This document shows, piece by piece, positions 1-8,072 of a stretch of 64,000 nucleotides of DNA; positions within the stretch are counted from its first letter, which is position 1; every line of letters begins with the position of its first letter. Origin of the DNA: Chromohalobacter sarecensis (GTDB taxonomy: Bacteria; Pseudomonadota; Gammaproteobacteria; Pseudomonadales; Halomonadaceae). Under the pieces are notes generated by a model. That model was not told the DNA's origin, did not search any database, and was given only the letters and a program-made list of their open reading frames with translations. Made by a program: the position numbers and the translations under genes. The stretch lies in assembly GCF_023061135.1 (NCBI RefSeq), contig NZ_JAKGAN010000009.1, positions 1 through 64,000 of the forward strand. The letters are read 5' to 3'.

Positions 1-29
1 GCAGCCATTGTCTTAAGAGGAAAGCATAG

Positions 30-506
30 ATGTCGAAAAAAGGTGAGCACGATTATTCTGCTACTGTTGTCTGGACCGGTAATTCAGGTGAGGGCACCAA
101 GAATTACCGGGCTTTCTCGGGTGATCACGAAATTACGTGCGGTAGCAAGCCGACAATATTCGGATCGTCAGATCCGGAATTTTTAGGCGATTCGTCCCGT
201 TATAACCCGGAAGAGCTATTGCTAAGCTCACTCTCAGCATGCCATATGCTTTGGTATCTGCATCTGTGCGCCAATGCGGGAGTTACTGTCTCGGAATACG
301 TAGACAATGCCATAGGTCGAATGATTGAGACGACAAATGGTAGCGGCTATTTCGAGAGCGTCACCCTAAAGCCAAGTATCCAAATCGGGAAAACTGACGA
401 CCACGAGCTTGCGAAAGCTTTACACGATAAAGCGCATTCGTTCTGTTTTATTGCAAATTCCGTAAATTTTGAGGTTGGATGTGAGCCTGAAATCCGTACC
501 GGGTAA
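30..506 (+). CDS. OsmC/Ohr-family peroxiredoxin-like protein (integron cassette gene)
   Basis: A 158-residue cytoplasmic protein of the OsmC fold, a family of thiol peroxidases that reduce organic hydroperoxides. The two family cysteines are visible: C71 in LSSLSACHM (peroxidatic position) and C139 in HSFCFIANS (resolving position). The start ATG follows an AAGAGG-like ribosome binding site at 15-20. The stop lies just before an attC site (513-614) and the DNA is AT-richer than the rest of the window, so I read this as a mobile gene cassette; its 5' cassette boundary would lie just outside the window. The substrate is unknown. Confidence 0.85.
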   Translation: MSKKGEHDYSATVVWTGNSGEGTKNYRAFSGDHEITCGSKPTIFGSSDPEFLGDSSRYNPEELLLSSLSACHMLWYLHLCANAGVTVSEYVDNAIGRMIETTNGSGYFESVTLKPSIQIGKTDDHELAKALHDKAHSFCFIANSVNFEVGCEPEIRTG

Positions 507-512
507 TAGGCC

Positions 513-614
513 GCCTAACAAGGCGCATCAATACGCGGCCGGTGGCCGCCGGACGCCCTTTACATTGCGGCTGCGCCTCCATTCCAAGGGCGCCGTTGTG
601 CGCTAGCGTTAGAT
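513..614 (+). mobile_element. attC site 1 (integron cassette recombination site)
   Basis: A 102-bp imperfect inverted repeat with the hallmarks of attC. The 5' core GCCTAAC (513-519) fits RYYYAAC and the 3' core GTTAGAT (608-614) fits GTTRRRY. The inner arms GCGCATCAA (524-532) and TTGTGCGC (596-603) pair with one unpaired base on the left arm, as expected for the extrahelical bases used by IntI. It follows the OsmC-like gene and ends just before the GNAT gene. No integrase gene is in the window. Confidence 0.8.
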
Positions 615-628
615 AAAGGAGATTAGTC

Positions 629-1108
629 GTGCCGCAAATCGAAACAGCACAAGTAGCTGATCTAGCGACAGTGGGGAAATGGTGCGTTTCCGAAGAACAA
701 GTGCGTAATTGGGCTGGTTCACGAGTGTCCTTCCCGATTGAAAGCACCAAGCTCCCAGAACAAATCGAGTGGCGGGACGCATTTTCGTTTCGCTTGGTCA
801 GCGGCGAAGTGTTAGCCGGGTTTGGTCAGATCATTCCGAAACCGGGCGACCGGCTCCATCTCGCGAGGATCATTGTGGGTCCACGCTATCGTGGCGAAGG
901 TTACGGACGGAAGCTAACTCAGGCGCTCGTCGATGAGGCAATAAGCCGGCGGCCAAAGGCAATCTCGCTCAACGTGTTTGCGACGAACGTAGCGGCATTT
1001 CAACTTTATAAAAGCCTTGGTTTTTCTCAAGCCTCGAGAGAGCCGGGCGACGCACCGTCGAAAGCGCAGTATATGGTGTACGAAAATCTAACTGGGCGCT
1101 GCAGTTGA
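629..1108 (+). CDS. GNAT-family N-acetyltransferase (integron cassette gene)
   Basis: A 159-residue GNAT-fold protein, expected to transfer an acetyl group from acetyl-CoA to an amine. The acetyl-CoA-binding motif A is visible as RIIVGPRYRGEGYGRKL, followed by the usual NVFATNVAAFQLYKSLGF segment near the C-terminus. Translation starts at a GTG eight bases after AAAGGAG (615-621). The stop codon lies inside the following attC site, a common compact arrangement in gene cassettes. The cassette start (TTAGAT after the G at 608) is complementary to its own attC core ATCTAAC (1086-1092), which supports one intact cassette. Substrate unknown. Confidence 0.85.
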   Translation: MPQIETAQVADLATVGKWCVSEEQVRNWAGSRVSFPIESTKLPEQIEWRDAFSFRLVSGEVLAGFGQIIPKPGDRLHLARIIVGPRYRGEGYGRKLTQALVDEAISRRPKAISLNVFATNVAAFQLYKSLGFSQASREPGDAPSKAQYMVYENLTGRCS

Positions 1109-1188
1109 CCATCCAAAGCGCTGGCGCGCTTCGGATTCCCACCGCGGCCTCCGGTCGTTCCGGCGGCAACTGAGCTTGAGCGTTGAGT
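1086..1188 (+). mobile_element. attC site 2 (integron cassette recombination site)
   Basis: 5' core ATCTAAC (1086-1092) and 3' core GTTGAGT (1182-1188) fit the RYYYAAC and GTTRRRY consensuses. The arms GCTGCAGTTG (1098-1107 region) and CAACTGAGC (1168-1176 region) pair over 9 bp with one extra base on the left. It overlaps the 3' end of the acetyltransferase gene. No further RYYYAAC core complementary to GTTGAGT was found downstream, so this looks like the last recognisable cassette junction. Confidence 0.75.
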
Positions 1189-1335
1189 CTGTAGGACACC
1201 CACTGGCGGAGACGTTTCGGTAGGATCAGGTAAACAGGAGGAGTGGTCGGTATGCCCCGTTTCACGCTTTCAACCACGATCAGAACGCCATGGTGGCGAT
1301 CTTCATTAGCCGCCATGCCGAGGTGACGTTGACCT

Positions 1336-1968
1336 CTATGGCGTTTGGTCCCTATGGTTTTTGGCCTCCCACAGTATTTTTACCGGCTCAGAAAGCCTTT
1401 CGGGTCGGCGAGGTGTTGCCTCGGCAAAGCCTTCGTAAAGCTTCTGCATGTCCGCTTCGATATCTTCGGTAGGCTGCAGGATGATAGGGAAAGTGAGCTG
1501 CTTTTTACCATAATCGGCCACTGCCAGAACTATCGGTACGCCGGCTTGTTGTGCAATGTGGTGAAAACCGGTTTTCCACTTCTTTGCGCTCTTCCGTGTT
1601 CCCTCTGGGGTCACCACAATTGCCATATGATCATCGGTTTTGAACTGCTCAACGGCTTGTTCGACGACACCGCCAGCTTGCGTACGGTCCACCGGAATGG
1701 CCCCAAGTTTACGCAAAAGCCAACCGAAGGGGCCTTTGAACAGGGTATGCTTGATCATGAAGCGGGCATCAAGTCCTAGCGCAATGCCACAGGCTAGCCC
1801 CAGTACACCGTCCCAGTTCGACGTGTGCGGCCCGGCGGCGACCACGGCTTTTGGAGTGTCAGGAAAAGGGTGAATATTCCAGCCCGCCATGCGCAACAAT
1901 CGTGAAGCTACTCGTTGCATTAGCGAAGGTTTGACATCGACGCTGTTGGGTTGTTTGTTAGCTGTCAT
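1336..1968 (-). CDS. PlsC-like 1-acyl-glycerol-3-phosphate acyltransferase family protein
   Basis: A 210-residue member of the PlsC/LPLAT acyltransferase superfamily, expected at the inner membrane and moving an acyl group onto a lysophospholipid or related acceptor. The catalytic HX4D motif is H48-TSNW-D53, and the acceptor-binding motif appears as PEGTR at 121-125, preceded by LGAIPVDR. The protein is shorter than typical PlsC and matches the compact 'glycerol acyltransferase' subgroup. It points toward the cassette array and has no operon partner. The acceptor cannot be told from sequence. Confidence 0.85.
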   Translation of the reverse strand: MTANKQPNSVDVKPSLMQRVASRLLRMAGWNIHPFPDTPKAVVAAGPHTSNWDGVLGLACGIALGLDARFMIKHTLFKGPFGWLLRKLGAIPVDRTQAGGVVEQAVEQFKTDDHMAIVVTPEGTRKSAKKWKTGFHHIAQQAGVPIVLAVADYGKKQLTFPIILQPTEDIEADMQKLYEGFAEATPRRPERLSEPVKILWEAKNHRDQTP

Positions 1969-2172
1969 CCGTGATTGACCCTTTTGATTCTGAGTTTAAA
2001 TTATACCGCGCCGCTGATTTTCGGCGTTGAGGTTGTAGAAAAACCGCTGATATCACGCTTCGGCAGGATCGGGAGACTTGGCGCGCTTCGATATCGGGTC
2101 CTGGGCTCGTGCATAGTCCGCTGTGTCGGTAGAATCGTGGCCCTTTTGTAACCCTATTGCCGGACGCCTACC

Positions 2173-2697
2173 ATGAAGCTTCTGAAGGAACTGATCCACC
2201 CTGAATTGTCTTCCCGCAACGGGCGGGTCTTTCGACGCCATGCAGCCCGAGGGATTGTCCTGCGGGATGATCGGATGCTGCTGCTATTCACTGAGCGCTA
2301 CAACGATTTCAGCCTGCCCGGCGGGGGTATTGATGAGGGCGAAGATATTGTCGTGGCTCTCAAGCGTGAGCTGGAAGAGGAGACCGGCGCACGCGATGTT
2401 CAGGTCAAGGAGCATTACGGCTTTATCGAAGAATACCGTCCGTATTGGAAACCCCAATTCGACCTGATGCATATGACGTCTCATTTCTTCATGTGCGATG
2501 TGGCCCCCAAGCTGGCCGATGCCCGGATGGAAAGCTACGAAGTGGCCAATGGAATGAAGCCGATCTGGGTGCCGGTGTCGGAAGCGGTGAGCCATAACCG
2601 CCAGGTCATGGCGCGTCAGGAGGGCACCATGGGGCAATCGATCCAACGCGAAACGTTCATGCTGGAAAAAATCGCTGACGAGCTGGTGCCAGCGTAG
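2173..2697 (+). CDS. NUDIX hydrolase
   Basis: A 174-residue NUDIX-fold pyrophosphohydrolase that should cleave a nucleoside diphosphate linked to another moiety. The complete Nudix box GX5EX7REUXEEXGU spans residues 51-73, with metal-binding Glu in RELEEETGA. The N-terminal part (FRRHAARGIVLRDDRMLLL) is the usual first strand region. It stands alone between a convergent-side acyltransferase and an unknown gene; the ATG lacks a strong ribosome binding site. Substrate is not predictable. Confidence 0.9.
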   Translation: MKLLKELIHPELSSRNGRVFRRHAARGIVLRDDRMLLLFTERYNDFSLPGGGIDEGEDIVVALKRELEEETGARDVQVKEHYGFIEEYRPYWKPQFDLMHMTSHFFMCDVAPKLADARMESYEVANGMKPIWVPVSEAVSHNRQVMARQEGTMGQSIQRETFMLEKIADELVPA

Positions 2698-2959
2698 GTA
2701 CGTTATCCTATGGAAAACGCATGAAAACCGCTCTATGACGCATGGTTCGAAGGGTGGGGGCGCCTAGATTTTCCGTCACCTTCCTCAGTTGCGCCAAGCA
2801 TGGTGCACAGCGTTTAGCACACTAAAGCTACCTTGCACAGTGCTGATCGCTGGAGTAAGCTTCGTTTCCCTTGCCGTTTGGGCAAAAATGCAACACTCTC
2901 CTAGCGTGCTAGTCTGATGCAAGAAGTGCCTTGTCAGGCTTGTTGCGGAGGCATCTGTG

Positions 2960-3505
2960 ATGAATACCGTGAACCTCAAATCGTCAATCGGCTTTGCGAT
3001 CAGCATGTTCGGCGCGCTGTCGTCGGGTGTTGGCGTGGCATCTACTGAGGTTGTCCACTACTCGGTTCATCAGGTGCCGTCAGCCCAGAAGCAAGAAAGC
3101 CGCCGCGCTGAGCGGGCATACATTCTTAGCGAAATTGTGCGCGCCAACCGTCGTGCTCGCCACCTGGCCCAGATATTCCAGAACGAGTGCGTTCGCCTCT
3201 CTCAGATGCCCGATGATGCCGTGGTCGACCCAGAGGCCTACCAAGGCCTAGTGGATGCTTTGCGTGCCCAAGAAACTATGCTCAGGCGTACCATTGCGAT
3301 AGTGGGGCGCGATGAGGCAACAGAAATGGGCATCATGGATCTCCAACGGAATACCGCGAAAGCGCGTTCCGCTGCATCCAGTGCGACCCTTCTAGCCAAG
3401 CAGACTACCAACAAGCCCAAAGTGGTTGCGGGCGCCACCAGTGGCGAAGCGATGAAGGCGCTTGCCGATCGTTTCGAGACCGAGCTGACTAAGCGCTTTT
3501 CATAA
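2960..3505 (+). CDS. Hypothetical protein with N-terminal signal-like segment, upstream partner of YafO-like gene
   Basis: I do not recognise this 181-residue protein. It begins with a hydrophobic stretch (about residues 9-27, ending GVGVAST) that looks like a signal peptide or membrane anchor, followed by a Lys/Arg-rich, mostly helical body. ATG 2960 is preferred to GTG 2957 because CGGAGG at 2947-2951 is then 8 bases away. It ends only 7 bases before the YafO-like toxin gene, the spacing expected of a toxin-antitoxin operon, but it does not look like YafN, and a true export signal would argue against an antitoxin role. Confidence 0.6.
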   Translation: MNTVNLKSSIGFAISMFGALSSGVGVASTEVVHYSVHQVPSAQKQESRRAERAYILSEIVRANRRARHLAQIFQNECVRLSQMPDDAVVDPEAYQGLVDALRAQETMLRRTIAIVGRDEATEMGIMDLQRNTAKARSAASSATLLAKQTTNKPKVVAGATSGEAMKALADRFETELTKRFS

Positions 3506-3512
3506 GGGCGTT

Positions 3513-3950
3513 ATGGCCAACGTCCATTTCCATGCGCAAAGCGAATATCTGTTCGACCAAGTGGACGCTCAGCATCCTGGGCTGAAGCAGGCTCTGGTGG
3601 ATGATTTCAAAGCCTGTATCGAGTCGTTCTTCGATTACCGGCCTCCCCGCTTTGGCAAGTTCGATTTGTATACTTGGCCCCCATCCTTGCGAGGCTTGGA
3701 TATCTGGCATATCCATATCTGTATGCCACCAAGGGCAGGGTTCCCCACCCACCTTGAGCAGCGTCGCATGGTGTGCAATAGGCAGGAGCCGGAGAGGGAT
3801 GCATCTCTGGTCTATGTCCAGGGCCTGATCGAGGAAGATGAATACTGTCTGCTGGCCATGCTTTATCCGTATGCTCACGAAAAGGCCGAGAACGAGCAGC
3901 GGATGCTCTGGATTGCCGACATGGCGAGAGACTTCCGTGATCGCTATTGA
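3513..3950 (+). CDS. YafO-family mRNA interferase-like toxin
   Basis: A 145-residue protein resembling E. coli YafO, a ribosome-dependent mRNA interferase of type II toxin-antitoxin systems. Shared landmarks, from memory of YafO, are YTWPP (TWP in YafO), the HIHI segment, FPTHLEQRR, the LVYVQG strand, a Leu-rich MLYPYAHEKA segment, and the C-terminal MARDFRDRY. It is translated 7 bases after the preceding unknown gene. No YafN/Phd-type antitoxin gene is adjacent, which is unusual. The family call is from motif spacing only. Confidence 0.75.
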   Translation: MANVHFHAQSEYLFDQVDAQHPGLKQALVDDFKACIESFFDYRPPRFGKFDLYTWPPSLRGLDIWHIHICMPPRAGFPTHLEQRRMVCNRQEPERDASLVYVQGLIEEDEYCLLAMLYPYAHEKAENEQRMLWIADMARDFRDRY

Positions 3951-4097
3951 TGATATTTCGGAGCTAAACTTTCGTTATCCCCCCACCTGCCCGATTGTGC
4001 CTCGAAATCAGTCCCTTACCTGTGCCTCCCGACGACATGCCACCAAAGTCGAGTCTTCGTCGAGCGAAAAGAGAGTGATTGGGGGTTGAAAGTATTT

Positions 4098-4115
4098 ATG
4101 CGAATCATTTACATT
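4098..4115 (-). promoter_or_regulatory. Candidate Fur box upstream of bfd
   Basis: Read on the minus strand the site is AATGTAAATGATTCGCAT, close to the Fur consensus built from GATAAT/ATTATC hexamers. It lies 31 bases before the bfd start, where Fur repression by ferrous iron would make sense. A TTGAAA hexamer at 4086-4091 could be the -35 element overlapped by the site. Confidence 0.55.
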
Positions 4116-4145
4116 CCCTATCAGAGCGATCAGCGAGGTGATGGA

Positions 4146-4349
4146 ATGTACGTGTGCATATGCCGAGGCGTGACCGACAATGCCATTCGCGAGGCCGTTG
4201 AAGACGGTGCACGCAGTTGGCGAGAAGTGCGCGAGCGCACCGAGTGTGCGACTCAGTGTGGCCGTTGTGCCTGCACGGCCAAGGCCATCACGCGTGATGC
4301 CATCACCCAAGAAATGATGCCCAGTGCGGATCTGGCCTACGCCGTCTAG
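4146..4349 (+). CDS. bfd: Bacterioferritin-associated ferredoxin
   Basis: A 67-residue [2Fe-2S] protein that reduces bacterioferritin to release stored iron. The cluster cysteines fall at C4, C6, C38 and C41, the same numbering as E. coli Bfd, in MYVCICRGVT and ATQCGRCAC. Upstream in-frame codons exist, but this ATG follows GAGGTG and gives the family-standard N-terminus. A Fur-like box precedes it and bfr follows after about 310 bases, so iron-regulated expression is expected. Confidence 0.95.
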   Translation: MYVCICRGVTDNAIREAVEDGARSWREVRERTECATQCGRCACTAKAITRDAITQEMMPSADLAYAV

Positions 4350-4411
4350 CCGTTGCATTGCTTAACCACGCGTCGCTGCGTCGCGTCGCTGCATATCGAA
4401 CATCATCGCCA

Positions 4412-4445
4412 AACGCCGCTATCCCATTGGGTAGCGGCGTTTTAG
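4412..4445 (+). terminator. Rho-independent terminator of bfd
   Basis: Stem arms AACGCCGCTA and TAGCGGCGTT enclose a short TCCCATTGGG loop that can itself pair, followed by TTTAG. The 10-bp GC-rich stem with a short T tract fits an intrinsic terminator. Confidence 0.8.
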
Positions 4446-4543
4446 TATCTGGCGCTTGGCGCAGGCGGAGTGGCAATCGTTCTCGCCTGTTATTTCCAAT
4501 CCTTCACAAATGCGGCGTTTTCGCGGCAAGATCCTGTCTTTAT

Positions 4544-4568
4544 TCGACTTTTTCGGCGAAATAGTCGA
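4544..4568. promoter_or_regulatory. 25-bp palindrome upstream of bfr, possible operator
   Basis: Outer arms TCGACT and AGTCGA and inner arms TTTCG and CGAAA form a palindrome with mismatches only at the two T/T positions and the centre. It ends about 92 bases before the bfr start, in the likely promoter region. It does not match the Fur consensus; the binding protein, if any, is unknown. Confidence 0.4.
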
Positions 4569-4660
4569 TACTCCCTGTATCCCAAGGCAGGGGTGGCTGG
4601 TTACGATTGGCGGGTCATCATTGCCTTACAACTAAATGAATCTTCAAGGGAGACATAACG

Positions 4661-5137
4661 ATGAAAGGTGATGCCAAGGTCATTCAGCACCTCAACACCG
4701 CACTGGGCAACGAGTTGGTGGCGATCAACCAGTACTTCTTGCACGCCAAGATGTACAAGGATTGGGGCCTGGCCAAGCTCGGCAAGTGGGAATACGACGA
4801 ATCCATCGAAGAGATGCGTCATGCCGACGAGTTGATCGAGCGTATTCTGTTCCTCGAGGGCATTCCCAACCTGCAGGATCTGGGCAAGCTGCACATCGGC
4901 GAGAACACCAAGGAAATGCTGGAGTGCGACCTCGCCATCGAGAAGACGGGCTGGCAGGACTTGATCGACGCCATCGCCTACTGCGAAGAAGTGCGCGATT
5001 ACGTCAGCCGTGATCTGTTCCGTCGTATCCTCAACGATGAGGAAGAGCACATCGATACGATCGAGACCGAACTCGGCCTGATCGACAAGGTGGGTATCCA
5101 GAATTACCTGCAGCAGCAGATGCACGCCGAGGAATGA
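4661..5137 (+). CDS. bfr: Bacterioferritin
   Basis: A 158-residue haem-containing ferritin that forms 24-mer cages and stores iron in the cytoplasm. All di-iron ferroxidase ligands are present at canonical positions: E18, E51, H54, E94, E127 and H130, and the haem-ligand Met is M52. Length equals the E. coli protein. It lies downstream of bfd, its electron donor for iron release. Confidence 0.97.
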   Translation: MKGDAKVIQHLNTALGNELVAINQYFLHAKMYKDWGLAKLGKWEYDESIEEMRHADELIERILFLEGIPNLQDLGKLHIGENTKEMLECDLAIEKTGWQDLIDAIAYCEEVRDYVSRDLFRRILNDEEEHIDTIETELGLIDKVGIQNYLQQQMHAEE

Positions 5138-5209
5138 TCTCGGCGGCGGCGCTTTAGATATTCTGCTTGAGATAGGTCGATCTAGAGCGCTATAAAGAAT
5201 GCGTACGAA

Positions 5210-5250
5210 ACAAGACGCCGTGGCGATATGATATCGCCACGGCGTCTTGT
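5210..5250. terminator. Bidirectional terminator between bfr and purK
   Basis: A perfect 20-bp inverted repeat (arms 5210-5229 and 5231-5250, one-base loop) followed on the plus strand by GTTTTAG. It separates convergent bfr and purK and could serve both. Confidence 0.85.
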
Positions 5251-5284
5251 GTTTTAGTGCGCCTGTTTTTAGCTCGGGCCGTTT

Positions 5285-6379
5285 TCAGCCCAGGTCGTTG
5301 ACCAGCAGCGCTTCGACGGCGGCGGTGCGTTCGGCCAGCGTGGCCGCGTCGGGGGCGAGGACCGTGACATGGCCGATCTTGCGGCCGGGGCGCGGGTCCT
5401 TGTGGTAGTCGTGCAGGTGCGCGCCGGCGACGCTGAGCACGGCGTCGCGATTGGGCAGGGCGCCGATGATGTTGAGCATGGCGCAGGGCACGAGGCGCGT
5501 GGTGTCGCCGAGCGGCAAGCCGGAAATGGCGCGCAGATGGTTCTCGAACTGGCTGGTCGTCGCGCCTTCGATGCTCCAGTGCCCGGAGTTGTGCACGCGC
5601 GGGGCGATTTCATTGGCGAGCAGCTCGCCGTCGCGAGTGACGAAGAACTCGAAGGCCATAACGCCGACGTAATCCAGCGCCTCGAGCACGCGCGTGGCGT
5701 AATCGGCGGCCTGGGCCTGCAGCGGGTGATCGGGCTGTGGCTCGGCGCGATGCAGAATGCCCTGGCGATGCTCGTTGCGCGACAGCGGCCAGACCCGCAC
5801 CTCGCCGTCGCGACCGCGCACGGCGATGGCCGAGACTTCGTGATCGAAGTCGACGAAGCCTTCCATGATCAGCGGCACGTCGCCCAGCTCGGCGACGCTG
5901 CCGGGGACGTCCTCGGCGTTGCGCAACACCTTCTGGCCCTTGCCGTCGTAGCCCAGCGTGCGCGTCTTGAGCACCGCCGGCAGGCCGATCTCGTCCACCG
6001 CGCGCTCTAGGTCGGCTTGGGTATCGACCAGCGCGATGGGGGCGATGGCGATGTCCAGCGACTGGAACAGCGATTTCTCGGCGCCACGCTCACGCGCGGT
6101 TTCCAGCGCCTTGGCCGGGGGAAAGGCGGGGCGCTGTTCAGCGAGCTGGCTGAGGGCCATCGCCGAGATGTTCTCGAACTCGAAAGTGATGACATCGCTG
6201 GCCTCGATCAGCGCCTGATGCGCCTCGTCGTCGTCCCACTCGGCACAGAGGTGGACGCCGTGGATGGCGGCGCAGGGCTGAGGCGACGGATCGAGAAAGG
6301 TGAAACGCATGTTCAGCGGCGCGCCCGCTTGCGCCAGCATCCGACCCAGTTGGCCGCCGCCTACGATACCGATATTCAT
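5285..6379 (-). CDS. purK: N5-carboxyaminoimidazole ribonucleotide synthase
   Basis: A 364-residue ATP-grasp enzyme that carboxylates AIR to N5-CAIR with ATP and bicarbonate in purine synthesis. It opens with the nucleotide-fold motif IGIVGGGQLGRML and keeps the ATP-grasp segments LKTRTLGYDGKGQ, FDHEVSAIAVRG, and ANEIAPRVHNSGHW. Its ATG directly follows the purE stop codon, so the two are translationally coupled. Confidence 0.97.
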   Translation of the reverse strand: MNIGIVGGGQLGRMLAQAGAPLNMRFTFLDPSPQPCAAIHGVHLCAEWDDDEAHQALIEASDVITFEFENISAMALSQLAEQRPAFPPAKALETARERGAEKSLFQSLDIAIAPIALVDTQADLERAVDEIGLPAVLKTRTLGYDGKGQKVLRNAEDVPGSVAELGDVPLIMEGFVDFDHEVSAIAVRGRDGEVRVWPLSRNEHRQGILHRAEPQPDHPLQAQAADYATRVLEALDYVGVMAFEFFVTRDGELLANEIAPRVHNSGHWSIEGATTSQFENHLRAISGLPLGDTTRLVPCAMLNIIGALPNRDAVLSVAGAHLHDYHKDPRPGRKIGHVTVLAPDAATLAERTAAVEALLVNDLG

Positions 6380-6889
6380 TCATGCCTCCTGCGTGTCATC
6401 GGTGGGACGCGGATCGGGCGCGTCCAGCACCTTTTGTGTCTGTGCATCGCGATAAGCCTCAAGCGCCTGGCGAATATCCGGGTACTTGTTGCCCAGCATA
6501 GCGGCGGCGAGCAGGGCCGCGTTGATGGCGCCGGCACGGCCGATGGCCAGCGTGCCGGTGGGGATGCCGGCGGGCATCTGGACGATGGAGAGCAGCGAGT
6601 CGACGCCGCTGAGCATGCTCGACTGCACGGGCACGCCGAGCACCGGCAGGGGCGTCTTGGCGGCGGCCATGCCGGGTAGATGCGCGGCACCGCCGGCCCC
6701 GGCGATGATCACTTCCAGCCCGCGCTCGGCGGCACCAGCGGCGTAGTCGAACAGCAAATCCGGCGTGCGGTGGGCAGAGACGACTTTGACTTCGTGCTCG
6801 ATGCCCAGTGCCTCGAGCGTGTCGACGGTGTGGCACAGGGTCGCCCAGTCGGACTTCGAGCCCATGATGACACCAACCAGTGCGCTCAT
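6380..6889 (-). CDS. purE: N5-carboxyaminoimidazole ribonucleotide mutase
   Basis: A 169-residue class I PurE that converts N5-CAIR to CAIR, the step after PurK. Motifs GSKSDW, SAHRTP and [12 protein letters not shown] are all present. The frame is open 33 bases further upstream, but ATG 6889 has a GGAGAG ribosome binding site at a good distance and gives [15 protein letters not shown], the family-standard start. First gene of the purEK operon. Confidence 0.97.
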   Translation of the reverse strand: MSALVGVIMGSKSDWATLCHTVDTLEALGIEHEVKVVSAHRTPDLLFDYAAGAAERGLEVIIAGAGGAAHLPGMAAAKTPLPVLGVPVQSSMLSGVDSLLSIVQMPAGIPTGTLAIGRAGAINAALLAAAMLGNKYPDIRQALEAYRDAQTQKVLDAPDPRPTDDTQEA

Positions 6890-7006
6890 GCGTTCTCTCC
6901 TTCGGATGTGTGGCAACGCCATGGCGTCGCGCGAAACGAGAAGCGCGGCATTATAGCATCGCAGACCGCGTGGGGCAGCGACGCTCTGTGTCTAGTCGCT
7001 CCGCGC

Positions 7007-7237
7007 TCAACGGAAGGCGACCTCGAGGTCGAAGCGCGGCACCGGCTCGCCGGCGACGTCGACGCTCTCGCAGAACATCGTCAGCGGGCGCACCCAGAGG
7101 CCGTAGTCGCCGTATAAAGCGCGATAGACCACCAGCGGTTCCTCGGTTTCGCTGTGCTGGGCGACGCCCAGTACTTCATAGCTGGCGCCCTTGTAATGAC
7201 GGTAGATGCCGGGGATGGGGCGTGTCTCGTGGCTCAT
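7007..7237 (-). CDS. DUF1653 domain protein
   Basis: A 76-residue cytoplasmic protein made entirely of a DUF1653 domain, recognised by PIPGIYRHYKGASYEVLG, LVVYRALYGDYGLWVRP and the terminal RF. The function of the family is unknown. Its ATG overlaps the tcdA stop by ATGA, so it is translationally coupled to the tRNA-modification gene. Confidence 0.9.
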   Translation of the reverse strand: MSHETRPIPGIYRHYKGASYEVLGVAQHSETEEPLVVYRALYGDYGLWVRPLTMFCESVDVAGEPVPRFDLEVAFR

Positions 7238-8058
7238 GAGGAGGCCTCCGTGAGAGGGGAGTCGGCCGGTTCGCGCTCGGCCTTGGCGGCGAGGCGCGCG
7301 AGCGTGCGCGAGGCGGCCACGAAGCCGAAGCTACCGGTGACGAAGGTCGCCGCGCCGACGCCGCTGGCGCAGTCGAGACGCGTGGACTCGCCATTGCCGG
7401 GTTTTTGCTGGCAGACCTCGCCATCGGCGTCGGGATAGACGAGCTGCTCGTCGGAGTAGACGCATTCGACGCTGAAGCGCCGCTTGGGATTGCGCGAGAA
7501 GCCGAAATCCCGCCGCAGGCGCGCGCGCACCTTGGCGAGTAGCGGGTCGTGCTCGGTGCGCGTCAGGTCGGCGACGCGGATCCGCGTGGGATCGGTCTGG
7601 CCGCCCGCCGCGCCGGTGACGGTCAGCGCGATCTTGCGGCGCTTGCACCAGGCGATCAATGCGCTCTTGGCGATGACGCTATCGATGGCGTCGATAACAT
7701 GATCGGCGTCCTCGGGCAGGCGCTCGGCGAGATTGGTCGGCGTCACGAAGGCGGTGTCGGCGTGCACGGTGATGCCCGGTTGAATGGCGCGGCAACGCTC
7801 GGCCATTACCTCGACCTTGGGGCGCCCGATGGTGCCGTCCAGCGCGTGCAACTGGCGGTTGACGTTGGACACGCAGACATCGTCGAGATCGATCAACGTC
7901 AGGGTGCCGATGCCGGAACGGGCCAGCGCCTCGGCGGCCCAACTGCCGACGCCGCCCACGCCGATGACCACCACATGGGCGTGGCGGAAGAAGGCCGCGG
8001 CGCGGGTGCCGTAGAGGCGGCGAATGCCCCCGAAGCGGAAATCGTAATCGTCGTGCAT
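7234..8058 (-). CDS. tcdA: tRNA threonylcarbamoyladenosine dehydratase
   Basis: A 274-residue E1/ThiF-fold enzyme that uses ATP to cyclise t6A37 of tRNA to ct6A. The Rossmann ATP-binding motif VIGVGGVGSW is at 31-40, followed by DLDDVCVSNVNRQ and the later C-rich DCASGVGAATFVTG loop. The start ATG 8058 (MHDDYDFRFGG) follows GAGGAAAG and is preferred to the longer frame. It overlaps DUF1653 and lies downstream of truC, forming a small tRNA-modification operon. Older names are CsdL/YgdL. Confidence 0.95.
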   Translation of the reverse strand: MHDDYDFRFGGIRRLYGTRAAAFFRHAHVVVIGVGGVGSWAAEALARSGIGTLTLIDLDDVCVSNVNRQLHALDGTIGRPKVEVMAERCRAIQPGITVHADTAFVTPTNLAERLPEDADHVIDAIDSVIAKSALIAWCKRRKIALTVTGAAGGQTDPTRIRVADLTRTEHDPLLAKVRARLRRDFGFSRNPKRRFSVECVYSDEQLVYPDADGEVCQQKPGNGESTRLDCASGVGAATFVTGSFGFVAASRTLARLAAKAEREPADSPLTEASS

Positions 8059-8072
8059 GTGAGCTTTCCTCG

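Larger units (their letters stand above)
4350..4660. other. bfd-bfr intergenic region
   Basis: This gap of 311 bases has no convincing open reading frame. It holds the bfd terminator (4412-4445), a 25-bp near-perfect palindrome (4544-4568) and the bfr ribosome binding site AGGGAGA. The terminator means bfr probably has its own promoter within 4446-4640. Confidence 0.7.

Noticed and set aside
1189..1335. Third gene cassette or small peptide gene after attC site 2
   Set aside because: A 24-codon frame at 1251-1325 follows a GGAGG-like sequence, but no attC core complementary to GTTGAGT follows and the peptide matches nothing I know.
5369..6679. Long plus-strand open frames opposite purK and purE
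   Set aside because: They are antisense to well-supported purE and purK, have no ribosome binding site and encode low-complexity Gly/Arg/Val-rich text typical of GC-rich shadow frames.
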